A stretch of 64,000 bases of DNA from MM2 sp035460165 (GCA_035460165.1 DATHWW010000015.1:86696-150695), one strand, 5' to 3'. Numbered from the stretch's first letter, positions 47,401 to 55,815 are shown. Notes: a model not told the origin generated them from the letters alone. Numbers and translations: made by a program.

Positions 47401-47587
47401 AGGGTGCGATGCGCGCCGACAATGAAGAAAGCTCTTCCTTGTTTGCCGCAATTTCGATTTCCGCATTCAGCGGTTCACCCAGCCCCGACATGACGGTCAT
47501 TTTCCCGAGCCCAGCGGCACTTGCCGCAATTGGCATCAATGCCAGACATACCGCCAGGGAAATCCGCTTTATTTTGGAATTATGCAC
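44483..47587 (-). CDS. fimV: FimV-like pilus/polarity scaffold protein
   Basis: A large, very acidic inner-membrane protein of about 1034 residues. A signal peptide (MPIAASA cleavage region) is followed by the FimV N-terminal domain (AGLGKMTVMSGLGEPLNAEI), a LysM peptidoglycan-binding domain (about 181-236), a predicted coiled coil (about 340-380), one transmembrane helix (about 445-463), a long Glu/Ser/Pro-rich cytoplasmic region, and a C-terminal FimV TPR motif (DTKLDLVTAYMDMGDTEGA). It organises type IV pili and pole functions in relatives. GTG 47585-47587 has AAGGGTGG upstream; ATG 47605 would add six residues. fimV upstream of asd-leuB is a conserved order. Confidence 0.9.
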   Translation of the reverse strand: MHNSKIKRISLAVCLALMPIAASAAGLGKMTVMSGLGEPLNAEIEIAANKEELSSLSARIAPSETYAEQGVERASSLSNVRVELGRKPDGTPILKISSQQPVNDPFLDMLIQVDWSTGRLLREYTALLDPPGYGDRSTSGSEAAESPKLPAVAIPSKKNTTKSAPALAGTSKPASSAAPADTYVTKRGDTLRNVARNMQVDDVTLEQMLVGLYRNNREAFMGDNMNQLKVGQIMRAPREEELRAIKQQEALQEVRVHTSNWNAYRNDVAQAIAQSKPAPADEQPQTSGGKITAQAEDKAAPPVAGPRDVVKLSRSEAGGNKAGPAGSGNASVSEDKMRALEEESTAQEKAIGEVNERIAFFEKQIQDMQKLLLVQNQMLAELQKGQPVDQPPGAEPTPAPEQPQAQPPAEQPAAQPAKPAPTLATPVTEAPAETNLLDELLQDPMKLGAAGGVLALLVGGWLLLRRQRRKNLDNFEKGILTSSGLKTDTVFGTTAGAAVDTGETSFMSDFSHRNGAGMIDTSDVDPISEAEVYMAYGRDAQAEEILKDAINKEPKRYELHLKLLEIYAKRKDAAAFETLAGELYATLGTTDPIWRKVAEMGRGLEPENPMYAATGESASASASSSAPSAAIQAAAGAAVAAAAYEMTSDVAVEESAPEAVQDNSLDFDLGMLAADEESTAGIEKDDEGAESIEPLPDLDTFSAPATELEDTQDLAEDLSDTGMEFELPEPAAEGNVQLSAADLSLPEIEPATEAVEEVEEISFDLPALDMGDTSELSEESMPALEKAEEEKQGDDLSLPALTPVDTPEGMVEEISFDLPELTLPGTESPSEEETFPLPEAVESPVTAAESASIPELEMPEVLEEPIELKADPVESPSFDLPEIAEPVEPIEPESVAEPEPVVESVSSKMVVDEIVFEEPPKEEESALDFNFDLDVEPEASTEEAPAQAASIPDLDLSGISLDIGEQSSSAAEPAAEEITLSGTESSDVDTKLDLVTAYMDMGDTEGARELLEEVLQEGGPQQRERAQKLLDSLA

Positions 47588-47719
47588 TATCCCACCCTTA
47601 TCCAAATTTTGTCTTTATCACGCTAACATCAATTAGTTAGACATGCAAGCTCATCCCACACATGAGAAGAGGTTTTGAAGTATCCGCTAATTCAATGATT
47701 ATGGATAGCTTCCGAGATT

Positions 47720-48832
47720 TTAACTTTCAACCAGAATTCTCATCATACGCCGCAGCGGCTCGGCTGCACCCCACAGTAACTGATCACCGACGGTGAACGC
47801 GGACAGGTACTCGCCGCCCATACTCATCTTGCGCAGACGGCCGACCGGCACCGCCAGTTTGCCGGTAACGGCTGCCGGGGTCAGCTCGCGCATGCTGGCC
47901 TCGCGCTCGTTGGGGATCACCTTCACCCAGTCATTGGCGGAGGCGAGGATGCCGTTGATTTCGTCCAGCGGCACGTCGCGAGTCAGCTTGATGGTCAGCG
48001 CCTGAGAATGGCAGCGCATCGCGCCGATGCGCACGCACAGGCCGTCGATAGGCGTCGGGCCGGCTTCCCGACCAAGTATCTTGTTGGTCTCGGCCGCGCC
48101 CTTCCATTCTTCCTTGCTCTGGCCGTTGCCGAGATCCTTGTCGATCCAGGGAATCAGGCTGCCGGCCAGCGGTACGCCGAATTGCGCGGTCGGGAAGCGT
48201 TCGTCGCGTAAAGTACCGGCGACCTCACGGTCGATATCGAGAATCGCGGATGCCGGGTCGCGCAGCAGATCTTCCGCCACGCGATGCGCTTCGCCCATTT
48301 GCAGCAGCAGTTCGCGCATATTCTGCGCACCGGCGCCGGAAGCCGCTTGATAGGTCATGGAGGTCGCCCATTCGACCAGGTTCTCGCGGAACAGGCCACC
48401 CAGCGCCATCAGCATCAAGGAGACGGTACAGTTGCCGCCGATCCAGTTGTGGCCGCCTTTGGCTAGCGCATCCTGGATGACGTTGCGATTAACCGGGTCG
48501 AGGATAATAACCGCGTCTTTTTCCATGCGCAGCGTGGAAGCGGCATCGATCCAATGGCCACTCCAGCCCGCGGCACGCAGCTTGGAAAAAATCTCGGTGG
48601 TGTAATCGCCGCCCTGGCAAGAGATGATGATGTCCATCGCCTTCAACTCGGCGATGTCTTTGGCATCCTTGAGCGGAGGCACGTCGCGACCGACATCCGG
48701 GCCTTTGCCACCCGGATTGGACGTAGTAAAGAACACCGGCTCAATCAGGTCAAAATCGCCCTCCTCGCGCATGCGCTGCATGAGCACGGAGCCAACCATC
48801 CCGCGCCAACCGACAAAACCAACTTTCAACAT
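47720..48832 (-). CDS. asd: Aspartate-semialdehyde dehydrogenase
   Basis: NADPH enzyme of the aspartate family pathway (lysine/DAP, threonine, methionine), 370 aa. The N-terminal VGFVGWRGMVGSVLMQRM binds the cofactor. The catalytic Cys is in WIGGNCTVSLML, and the substrate motif SYQAASGAGA appears here as MTYQAASGAGAQNM. It belongs to the longer gammaproteobacterial-type Asd. It is placed 15 bp after leuB. Confidence 0.95.
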   Translation of the reverse strand: MLKVGFVGWRGMVGSVLMQRMREEGDFDLIEPVFFTTSNPGGKGPDVGRDVPPLKDAKDIAELKAMDIIISCQGGDYTTEIFSKLRAAGWSGHWIDAASTLRMEKDAVIILDPVNRNVIQDALAKGGHNWIGGNCTVSLMLMALGGLFRENLVEWATSMTYQAASGAGAQNMRELLLQMGEAHRVAEDLLRDPASAILDIDREVAGTLRDERFPTAQFGVPLAGSLIPWIDKDLGNGQSKEEWKGAAETNKILGREAGPTPIDGLCVRIGAMRCHSQALTIKLTRDVPLDEINGILASANDWVKVIPNEREASMRELTPAAVTGKLAVPVGRLRKMSMGGEYLSAFTVGDQLLWGAAEPLRRMMRILVES

Positions 48833-48847
48833 GATGTTTTCCTGTAA

Positions 48848-49903
48848 TTACAGCGCCGCGACTACCGCGTCGCCCATGGCATTGCAGCCTACCTTGTTCG
48901 TACCTTCCGTCCAGATATCACCAGTGCGATAACCTTGCGCCAGCGCCTTCTTGACGGCATCCTCGATACGCACCGCATTTGTTTCGTCATTGAAAGTGTA
49001 GCGCAGCATCATCGCGGCGGACAGAATAGTCGCCAGCGGATTGGCGATGTCCTTGCCGGCGATATCCGGCGCCGAACCGTGGCTAGGCTCGTACATGCCC
49101 TTGTTGTTGGCGTCCAGCGAGGCGGAGGGCAGCATGCCGATCGAGCCGGTCAGCATCGAGGCTTCGTCGGACAGGATGTCGCCAAAAATGTTGCCGGTGA
49201 CCATCACGTCGAATTGTTTAGGTGCGCGCACCAGCTGCATCGCCGCATTGTCGACGTACATGTGGCTCAATTCGACTTCCGGGTATTCCTTGGACAGCTC
49301 GATCATCACCTGGCGCCACAGTTCGGTGGTTTCCAACACATTAGCCTTATCCACGGAGCACACCTTCTTGTTGCGTTTCATCGCGATATCGAACGCAACG
49401 CGGCCGATGCGCTTGATCTCGGATTCGCTGTAGCGCATGGTGTTAATGCCTTCTCGCTCGCCGTTTTCCAGCGTGGAAATGCCGCGCGGCTGGCCGAAAT
49501 AGATGTCGCCGGTGAGTTCGCGCACGATCATGATATCCAGGCCGGACACCACTTCCGGCTTCAGCGTGGAAGCGGAGGCCAGTTCCGGATACAGCAGCGC
49601 GGGGCGCAGGTTGGCGAACAAATTCAGTTCCTTGCGTATGCGCAGCAGGCCACGTTCGGGGCGCAGATGGCGCTCCAGCTTGTCGTATTTCCAGTCGCCG
49701 ACAGCACCGAGCAGCACGGCATCGGCTTCCTTGGCCAACTTGAGCGTGGCGTCCGGCAGCGGATCGCCCGCCGCTTCATAGCCAGCGCCGCCGATGGGCG
49801 CCTCTTCCATTTCCAGACCAATGTTGAGCGCGTTCAGAACCTTGACGGCTTGTGCAACGATTTCGGGCCCAATGCCGTCACCCGGCAATACTGCGATTTT
49901 CAT
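48848..49903 (-). CDS. leuB: 3-isopropylmalate dehydrogenase
   Basis: Third step of leucine synthesis, 351 aa. N-terminal MKIAVLPGDGIGPE, substrate-binding RPERGLLRIRKEL, the YDKLE loop, and EPSHGSAPDIAGKDIANPLA are all canonical. It lies in leuC-ecn-leuD-leuB-asd order with short gaps. Confidence 0.96.
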   Translation of the reverse strand: MKIAVLPGDGIGPEIVAQAVKVLNALNIGLEMEEAPIGGAGYEAAGDPLPDATLKLAKEADAVLLGAVGDWKYDKLERHLRPERGLLRIRKELNLFANLRPALLYPELASASTLKPEVVSGLDIMIVRELTGDIYFGQPRGISTLENGEREGINTMRYSESEIKRIGRVAFDIAMKRNKKVCSVDKANVLETTELWRQVMIELSKEYPEVELSHMYVDNAAMQLVRAPKQFDVMVTGNIFGDILSDEASMLTGSIGMLPSASLDANNKGMYEPSHGSAPDIAGKDIANPLATILSAAMMLRYTFNDETNAVRIEDAVKKALAQGYRTGDIWTEGTNKVGCNAMGDAVVAAL

Positions 49904-49924
49904 GAAACTCTTTCGGTAAAAATT

Positions 49925-50563
49925 TTAGTTGAACAACCAGGGCTGAGCCGCGCGGTGCTTGTTCTCGAACGCCTGGATCTTGTCCACTTGCCGCAAGGTC
50001 AGGCCAATATCGTCGAAACCGTTCAGCAGGCAATACTTGCGGTGCGCATCGACATCGAACGAGAAAGACTGGCCGGAAGGCGTCGTCACCTTCTGCTTTT
50101 CCAGATCCACGTTCAGGCGATAGCCTTCATTCGCGGCCACCTCATTGAACAATTGATCAACAATCGCGTCGTCCAGACAGATCGGCAGAATGCCGTTCTT
50201 GAAGCAATTATTGAAGAAGATATCCGCAAAACTCGGGGCGATGATCGCGCGGAAGCCGTAATCAAGCAATGCCCAAGGCGCGTGTTCGCGGCTGGAGCCG
50301 CAGCCGAAGTTTTCGCGCGTCAGCAGTACACTTGCGCCTTGGTAACGCGGCTGATTCAGCACGAAATCCGGGTTCAGCGAGCGCTTGCTGTTATCCATGC
50401 CGGGTTCACCGTGGTCAAGGTAACGCCACTCGTCGAATGCGTTGGGGCCGAAGCCGGAACGCTTGATCGACTTCAGGAATTGCTTCGGAATGATGGCATC
50501 GGTATCGACGTTGGCGCGATCCAGCGGCGCGACCAAACCATCAAGGGTGGTAAAGCTGTCCAT
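49925..50563 (-). CDS. leuD: 3-isopropylmalate dehydratase small subunit
   Basis: Swivel-domain partner of LeuC, 212 aa. It contains LDRANVDTDAIIPKQFLKSI near the N-terminus and the active-site GCGSSREHAPWAL. Its ATG overlaps the entericidin-like gene stop by one base (TAATG), so translation may be coupled to that small ORF. Confidence 0.95.
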   Translation of the reverse strand: MDSFTTLDGLVAPLDRANVDTDAIIPKQFLKSIKRSGFGPNAFDEWRYLDHGEPGMDNSKRSLNPDFVLNQPRYQGASVLLTRENFGCGSSREHAPWALLDYGFRAIIAPSFADIFFNNCFKNGILPICLDDAIVDQLFNEVAANEGYRLNVDLEKQKVTTPSGQSFSFDVDAHRKYCLLNGFDDIGLTLRQVDKIQAFENKHRAAQPWLFN

Positions 50564-50721
50564 TAATAACTCTTTTTCTCTTCAGCCTTGTTTTCGATCT
50601 TATCCCCTAGCTTGGACATATCCTTGCCCAAGCCCTGCACGGTATTGCAGCCCGACAGGCCAATGACGCCAACCCCGATCATGCCCAGCATGACGAATTT
50701 TAGAATTGCATTTTTTTTCAT
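50563..50721 (-). CDS. Entericidin-like small lipoprotein, 52 aa
   Basis: A 52-residue ORF. The start MKKNAILKFVMLG leads into a hydrophobic core and a lipobox GLSGC with Cys25, then a short helical acidic/basic tail (NTVQGLGKDMSKLGDKIE, ending EEKKSY). That is the entericidin A/B pattern: a signal peptide, then a Cys-anchored amphipathic helix with GxGKD. It lies between leuC (15 bp upstream) and leuD (1-bp overlap), all on the minus strand. Entericidins are membrane-active stress lipoproteins; function in this location is unknown. Confidence 0.85.
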   Translation of the reverse strand: MKKNAILKFVMLGMIGVGVIGLSGCNTVQGLGKDMSKLGDKIENKAEEKKSY

Positions 50722-50736
50722 GGTAACTCCCAGATA

Positions 50737-52152
50737 TTATTGATAATTTCTGACATCCACAAAATGCCCGGCAATCGCCGCAGCCGCAGCCATTTCCGGA
50801 CTGACCAGATGCGTACGGCCGCCCTGGCCCTGACGTCCTTCAAAGTTGCGGTTGGACGTCGCGGCACAGCGCTCACCCGGCTCCAAACGGTCGGCGTTCA
50901 TCGCCAGACACATGGAGCAGCCCGGCTCGCGCCACTCGAAACCGGCATCCTTGAAAATCTTGTCCAGCCCTTCTTGTTCCGCCTGCGCTTTGACCAGACC
51001 GGAGCCGGGCACCACCAGTGCCAACTTGACGTTGGCGGCGATACGCTTACCTTTTGCAACCGCGGCAGCCGCACGCAAGTCTTCGATGCGCGAATTGGTG
51101 CACGAACCGATGAACACCTTGTCGATGGCGATATCTTCAATGGGGGTATTGGCCTGCAAGCCCATATAGGCATAGGCACGCTCCCAATCGCCGCGCTGCA
51201 CGTCGTTGCGCGCTTGCGCAAGATCCGGCACGCGGCCATTTACCCCAACCACCATTTCCGGTGAGGTACCCCAGGTCACTTGCGGCTGGATGCCGGCGGC
51301 ATCGAGTTCCACCACGGCGTCAAACGAGGCGCCGTCATCGCTCTTCAGCGTGCGCCAATAGGCTACGGCGCCGTCCCACTGCTCGGCACGCGGAGAATAA
51401 GGGCGACCCTTGAGATATTCGATGGTGGTGTCGTCCACTGCCACCATACCTGCACGCGCACCGGCCTCGATGGCCATATTGCACAGTGTCATGCGACCTT
51501 CCATCGACAATGCGCGGATGGCCGAACCGGCGAATTCGATCGCATAACCGGTACCGCCTGCGGTACCGATCTTGCCGATGATCGCCAGCGCAATGTCCTT
51601 GGCGGTCACGCCCCGCGGCAACGCGCCTTCGACCTTGACCTGCATCGCCTTGGACTTCTTGGCGACCAGGCATTGCGTCGCCAGCACGTGCTCCACTTCG
51701 GAAGTACCGATGCCGTGCGCCAGCGCGGCAAAGGCGCCATGCGTGCTGGTGTGCGAGTCGCCGCACACCACGGTCATGCCGGGCAGCGTTGCGCCCTGCT
51801 CCGGACCGATCACGTGCACGATGCCCTGGCGCACGTCGTTCATCTTGAACTCGGTCACGCCGAATTCGGAACAATTGGCATCCAGCGTCTGCACCTGCAA
51901 CCGGGAAATCGGATCGGCGATGCCGCCAACGCCGGAACTGCGGTCCGTGGTCGGCACGTTGTGGTCCGGCACGGCCAGGATGCTACCCACGCGCCACGGC
52001 TTGCGCCCCGCCAGCTTGAGGCCCTCGAACGCCTGCGGGCTGGTGACTTCGTGCACCAGATGGCGGTCGATATAGATAAGCGCGGTCCCGTCGGCTTCCT
52101 GATGGACGATGTGGGATTCCCAGAGTTTGTCGTAAAGCGTTTTTGCGGTCAT
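50737..52152 (-). CDS. leuC: 3-isopropylmalate dehydratase large subunit
   Basis: Aconitase-family Fe-S enzyme, 471 aa. The 4Fe-4S cysteines are in GSCTNSRIEDL and CSMCLAMN. HIVHQEADGT and VCGDSHTSTHGAFAAL are typical. It is the first gene of the leuC-ecn-leuD-leuB-asd string. Confidence 0.96.
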   Translation of the reverse strand: MTAKTLYDKLWESHIVHQEADGTALIYIDRHLVHEVTSPQAFEGLKLAGRKPWRVGSILAVPDHNVPTTDRSSGVGGIADPISRLQVQTLDANCSEFGVTEFKMNDVRQGIVHVIGPEQGATLPGMTVVCGDSHTSTHGAFAALAHGIGTSEVEHVLATQCLVAKKSKAMQVKVEGALPRGVTAKDIALAIIGKIGTAGGTGYAIEFAGSAIRALSMEGRMTLCNMAIEAGARAGMVAVDDTTIEYLKGRPYSPRAEQWDGAVAYWRTLKSDDGASFDAVVELDAAGIQPQVTWGTSPEMVVGVNGRVPDLAQARNDVQRGDWERAYAYMGLQANTPIEDIAIDKVFIGSCTNSRIEDLRAAAAVAKGKRIAANVKLALVVPGSGLVKAQAEQEGLDKIFKDAGFEWREPGCSMCLAMNADRLEPGERCAATSNRNFEGRQGQGGRTHLVSPEMAAAAAIAGHFVDVRNYQ

Positions 52153-52167
52153 ATCGTTCTAAATAAA

Positions 52168-52662
52168 TTAATCGCGGAAATTACCGAACTTCAACGGAAA
52201 GTCCGTCACGGATTTTTTCACATGCGCGATGGCGTCCTGCAGCACGTCGCGCTTGGCGCCATTGACGCGCACCGTATCGCCCTGGATGCTGGCTTGTACT
52301 TTGAGGCCGGAATCCTTGATGAGTTTCACCAGGCGTTTGGCGAGATCGCTGTCGATGCCGTCGCGGATCTTCATCTCCTGCTTGACCTTGTTGCCGGACA
52401 CTTTCTGCACGTCCTGCTGGTCGAGCCGCTTGCTGCTGTCGGGCTCCTTTTTTTCCAGCGCGGGGAAGAGAATGTCCTTGATCTGGTCGAGCTGAAAATC
52501 CGAATCGCCGAACAGCGTGATCAGATTGTCCTTTTCGTTGAGCTCGACGTTCGCCGACGTGCCCTTGAAGTCGTAACGATTGGTAATTTGCCGTTGGGCA
52601 ACGTCGATCGCATTCTTCAGCGCGACCATGTCGGCTTCGGAGGTGATATCAAAGGAAGGCAT
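52168..52662 (-). CDS. yajQ: YajQ-family nucleotide-binding protein
   Basis: A 164-aa DUF520 protein starting MPSFDITSEADM. It has two ferredoxin-like RNP-type halves (NRYDFKGTSANVELNEKDN; VNGAKRDVLQDAIAHVKK). Family members bind cyclic di-GMP in some bacteria and tRNA or other nucleotides in others. The single gene lies between leuC and ppnP; no partner is seen. Confidence 0.88.
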   Translation of the reverse strand: MPSFDITSEADMVALKNAIDVAQRQITNRYDFKGTSANVELNEKDNLITLFGDSDFQLDQIKDILFPALEKKEPDSSKRLDQQDVQKVSGNKVKQEMKIRDGIDSDLAKRLVKLIKDSGLKVQASIQGDTVRVNGAKRDVLQDAIAHVKKSVTDFPLKFGNFRD

Positions 52663-52677
52663 CGTTTCTACTCCTGC

Positions 52678-52989
52678 TTACTCGAAATGGCAGACGTAAT
52701 CCAGTGTTTCGACGGTCTCGATATCGAAACTGGAATTGCCCGGCACGGAGAACTTGTCGCCGGCTTGGTAGGTGTTCCACTCTTCTTCGCCCTTGAGACG
52801 CACCTTGCACACGCCGGCATTGATTTCCATCAGCTCGGGAGAACCGGTGTTGAAGGTCAGGCTGCTGGGGAAAATCACGCCTACGGTGCAGCGCGTACCG
52901 TTAGGAAACATCACGGTGTGGCTGACGCACTTGCCGTCGAAATAAACGTTGGCTTTCTTCTTGACGCTGACATTGTCGAACTGGGCCAT
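52678..52989 (-). CDS. ppnP: Pyrimidine/purine nucleoside phosphorylase
   Basis: A 103-aa single-domain cupin of the PpnP (DUF1255) family: QFDNVSVKKKANVYFDGK, SHTVMFPNGTRCTVGVIFP and a C-terminal ETLDYVCHFE. Members phosphorolyse several nucleosides, notably pyrimidine ones. It starts 15 bp before yajQ on the same strand. Confidence 0.88.
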   Translation of the reverse strand: MAQFDNVSVKKKANVYFDGKCVSHTVMFPNGTRCTVGVIFPSSLTFNTGSPELMEINAGVCKVRLKGEEEWNTYQAGDKFSVPGNSSFDIETVETLDYVCHFE

Positions 52990-53081
52990 GGGATCCCCTA
53001 GGAAACAATTGAAAGCCTTGGATTATCGCAGAAAACCCCGTACTCGACCAATGGACAGCCGAATAGATCAAGTGCAAAGCC

Positions 53082-53285
53082 CTAGCGCCCCTTCGTCCGA
53101 AGAAGAAACGCAAGACATCGCGCGCCGGAAGACTCGAGCACGTCCAGATGCGGCTTGCGCTTGCTCTTGAACCCCAGCGCACGGCAGGCGTACGGAAAGT
53201 TCGCCTCGTGCGTGATGTAGTAATGCTCGCAATGCCCGCAGTCGGGTATCGAGCTGCCTGTATTGCGCTTGTCGTTGCTTTTCAT
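53082..53285 (-). CDS. Small tetracysteine protein, 67 aa
   Basis: A compact basic protein with Cys16, Cys19, Cys34 and Cys57 (PDCGHCEHYYITH, FPYACRALGFKS, SSGARCLAF). The spacing suggests a zinc or Fe-S site. Short proteins with a CxxCxxYYITH start and a SGxxCLxF end are widespread in betaproteobacteria; I know no proven function. ATG 53283-53285 is preferred to a TTG 9 bp upstream. It is downstream of the argG terminator and upstream of ppnP. Confidence 0.68.
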   Translation of the reverse strand: MKSNDKRNTGSSIPDCGHCEHYYITHEANFPYACRALGFKSKRKPHLDVLESSGARCLAFLLRTKGR

Positions 53286-53295
53286 TCGAGTCAAA

Positions 53296-53334
53296 ACAAA
53301 ACGGCGACGTACGCGATGCGGAGACGCCGCCGTT
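53296..53334 (-). terminator. Probable terminator of argG
   Basis: On the minus strand AACGGCG and CGCCGTT enclose a partly paired GC-rich loop and are followed by TTGTTTTG. It starts about 17 bp after the argG stop and ends just before the tetracysteine gene. Confidence 0.6.
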
Positions 53335-53350
53335 GCTATTGCCGCTCCGC

Positions 53351-54574
53351 TTACTTCTTGCGGCTGCGCAGGTTCGCCGCAATGCGCATGCGCAGCGCGT
53401 TGAGCTTGATAAAGCCGCCTGCATCCTTCTGGTCGTAGGCACCGGCATCGTCTTCAAACGTGGCGATGGTCGGGTCGAACAGCGAATCGGTCTTGCTGTC
53501 GCGGCCGACGATGATCACGTTGCCCTTGTACAGCTTGACGCGCACGAAGCCGTTGACGCTCTTCTGCGTGTGGTCGATCAGGGTTTGCAGCGCGACGCGC
53601 TCCGGGCTCCACCAATAGCCGTTATAGATCAGGCTGGCGTAACGCGGCATCAGGTCGTCCTTGAGGTGGGCGACTTCGCGGTCCAGCGTCAGCGATTCGA
53701 TAGCGCGGTGAGCGCGCAACATGATGGTACCGCCCGGAGTTTCGTAGCAGCCGCGCGACTTCATGCCGACATAGCGGTTTTCGACGAGGTCGAGACGACC
53801 GATGCCGTGCTTGCCGCCCAGCTTGTTCAGCTCGGCCAGCAGCTCGTGCGCGGGCATCTTCTTGCCGTTGAGGGCCACCGGGTCGCCGTTGACGTATTCG
53901 ATGTCCAGATACTCAGCCGCGTCCGGTGCTTTTTCGGGGCTGACCGTCCAACGCCACATATCCTCTTCGGCTTCGGCAGCCGGGTTTTCCAGGTGACGGC
54001 CTTCGTAGGAGATATGCAGCAGGTTGGCGTCCATCGAGTATGGGCTGCCGCCTTGCTTGTGCTTCATTTCCACCGGGATGCCGTGCTTCTCGGCGTAGGC
54101 CAGCAGCTTTTCACGCGACAGCAGATCCCACTCGCGCCACGGGGCAATCACCTTGATATTCGGGTTGAGCGCATAGGCGCCCAGCTCGAAACGCACCTGA
54201 TCGTTGCCCTTACCTGTTGCACCGTGGGAAATCGCATCGGCATTGGTTTCACGGGCGATTTCGATCAGGCGCTTGGCGATCAGCGGACGTGCAATCGACG
54301 TGCCCAGCAGGTATTCGCCTTCGTAGACGGTGTTGGCGCGGAACATCGGGAACACGAAATCGCGCACGAACTCTTCGCGCAGGTCATCGATGTAGATTTC
54401 CTTGATGCCGAATTTCTTCGCTTTTTCGCGTGCCGGTTCCAGTTCTTCGCCCTGGCCGATGTCGGCGGTGAAGGTCACCACTTCGCACTTGTACTCGTCC
54501 TGCAGCCATTTCAGAATGACCGAGGTATCCAGCCCGCCCGAATAGGCGAGCACTACTTTATTGATTCCGCTCAA
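53351..54574 (-). CDS. argG: Argininosuccinate synthase
   Basis: ATP-dependent step of arginine synthesis, 407 aa. The PP-loop VLAYSGGLDTSVI is at residues 8-20. GATGKGNDQVRFELG and SPYSMDANLLHISYEG are family motifs. It follows a small membrane-protein gene by a 4-bp overlap and belongs to the argD-argF-orf-argG unit. Confidence 0.97.
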   Translation of the reverse strand: MSGINKVVLAYSGGLDTSVILKWLQDEYKCEVVTFTADIGQGEELEPAREKAKKFGIKEIYIDDLREEFVRDFVFPMFRANTVYEGEYLLGTSIARPLIAKRLIEIARETNADAISHGATGKGNDQVRFELGAYALNPNIKVIAPWREWDLLSREKLLAYAEKHGIPVEMKHKQGGSPYSMDANLLHISYEGRHLENPAAEAEEDMWRWTVSPEKAPDAAEYLDIEYVNGDPVALNGKKMPAHELLAELNKLGGKHGIGRLDLVENRYVGMKSRGCYETPGGTIMLRAHRAIESLTLDREVAHLKDDLMPRYASLIYNGYWWSPERVALQTLIDHTQKSVNGFVRVKLYKGNVIIVGRDSKTDSLFDPTIATFEDDAGAYDQKDAGGFIKLNALRMRIAANLRSRKK

Positions 54575-54900
54575 AGCACAGTCCTATACCAAAAAAGTTC
54601 AAAAGAAACCAGTATCCCCGCCAGCGCCATGATGCTGAGGCCTGCGAGAAACAGCCAGTCGGCGTACTTTTCCATGGATTCCGAACCGCCGTTGATACGC
54701 AGGGAGCGGTAGGAAAACATCGCGCTGGCAAGAAAAATCAAGCTATCGATCGCCAGGAGCTTATCGCCCCAGGACAATACGGAGTTTTTGGGCAGCAATT
54801 GCAGTACTGAAATGACCATCATGCATACGCCAACCATGTTCGAAGCGGTTGGCAGAATGTGATTGGAAATCGTGCGTCCCTGCAAGGAAGACTCAGTCAT
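54571..54900 (-). CDS. Small membrane protein embedded in the arginine operon, 109 aa
   Basis: Three hydrophobic segments are seen (about residues 19-37, 44-63 and 82-102; MVGVCMMVISVLQLL and LFLAGLSIMALAGILVSF). I do not recognise a named family. It overlaps argF by 8 bp and argG by 4 bp, so it is firmly part of the operon. A role in amino-acid transport is possible but unsupported; three helices is small for a carrier. Confidence 0.7.
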   Translation of the reverse strand: MTESSLQGRTISNHILPTASNMVGVCMMVISVLQLLPKNSVLSWGDKLLAIDSLIFLASAMFSYRSLRINGGSESMEKYADWLFLAGLSIMALAGILVSFELFWYRTVL

Positions 54901-55813
54901 TCACATTGCCGAGAAGCAAATACTCCATCAGCGCCTTCTGCGTATGCAACCTGTTTTCAGCCTCGTCCCACACCACCGATTGCGTGCCGTCGATCACTTC
55001 GGCAGCGACTTCCTCGCCGCGGTGCGCGGGCAGGCAATGCATGAACAGGGCATCCTTGGCTGCCACACGCATCATGTCGCTATCAACCTGCCAATCGGCG
55101 AAGTCGCGCATACGCTCTTCGTTTTCGGCTTCGAAACCCATCGAGGTCCATACGTCGGTGGTCACCAGATCGGCCCCGCGTGCAGCTTCCATCGGGTCGG
55201 CGAATTCCTCGTAGTGCTCGTGGCCGTACAGGCCGGCTCGCTCCTGCTCGACTTCGTAGCCGGGCGGCGTGGATACGTGAACATTGAAATCCAGCACTTC
55301 CGCCGCCTGCAGCCAGGTGTTGCAGACGTTGTTCGAATCGCCGATCCATGCGACCGTCTTGCCCTGGATCGGGCCGCGATGCTCGATGAACGTAAAGATA
55401 TCAGCGAGGATCTGGCATGGATGATATTCGTTGGTCAGACCGTTGATCACCGGCACACGTGAATTGGCCGCGAAACGCTCGATGATTTCCTGCTCGAAGG
55501 TGCGGATCATGACGATGTCGCTCATGCGCGAAATCACCTGCGCGGCGTCTTCCACCGGCTCGCCGCGACCCAATTGCGAATCGCGGGTATTGAGGTAGAT
55601 CGCCGCACCGCCCAGCTGCTGCATGCCGGCCTCGAACGACAGGCGCGTGCGGGTGCTGGCCTTTTCGAAAATCATTACCAGCGTGCGGTCGAACAGCGGG
55701 TGATAAGGCTCGTAGCGCTTGAATTGGTCCTTGATCCATTTGGAGCGCGCGAACACATGTTCCAGCTCTGCCTTGGCGAGATCCTTGAACTGAAGGAAAT
55801 GTTTGATCGACAT
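54893..55813 (-). CDS. argF: Ornithine carbamoyltransferase
   Basis: Catabolic or anabolic OTCase, 306 aa; the argDFG context says anabolic. Carbamoyl-phosphate site KASTRTRLSFE, ornithine site HCLPAHRGEE, and DSNNVCNTW are present. It is 2 bp from argD. The paralogue aspartate carbamoyltransferase is excluded by HCLPAHRG. Confidence 0.96.
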   Translation of the reverse strand: MSIKHFLQFKDLAKAELEHVFARSKWIKDQFKRYEPYHPLFDRTLVMIFEKASTRTRLSFEAGMQQLGGAAIYLNTRDSQLGRGEPVEDAAQVISRMSDIVMIRTFEQEIIERFAANSRVPVINGLTNEYHPCQILADIFTFIEHRGPIQGKTVAWIGDSNNVCNTWLQAAEVLDFNVHVSTPPGYEVEQERAGLYGHEHYEEFADPMEAARGADLVTTDVWTSMGFEAENEERMRDFADWQVDSDMMRVAAKDALFMHCLPAHRGEEVAAEVIDGTQSVVWDEAENRLHTQKALMEYLLLGNVND

Positions 55814-55815
55814 GA

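Noticed and set aside
48935..50566. A 543-codon plus-strand open frame over leuB and leuD
   Set aside because: Antisense shadow of two well-identified genes.
51280..53001. A 573-codon plus-strand open frame over leuC, yajQ and ppnP
   Set aside because: It spans several confirmed minus-strand genes and their gaps, with no recognisable motif.
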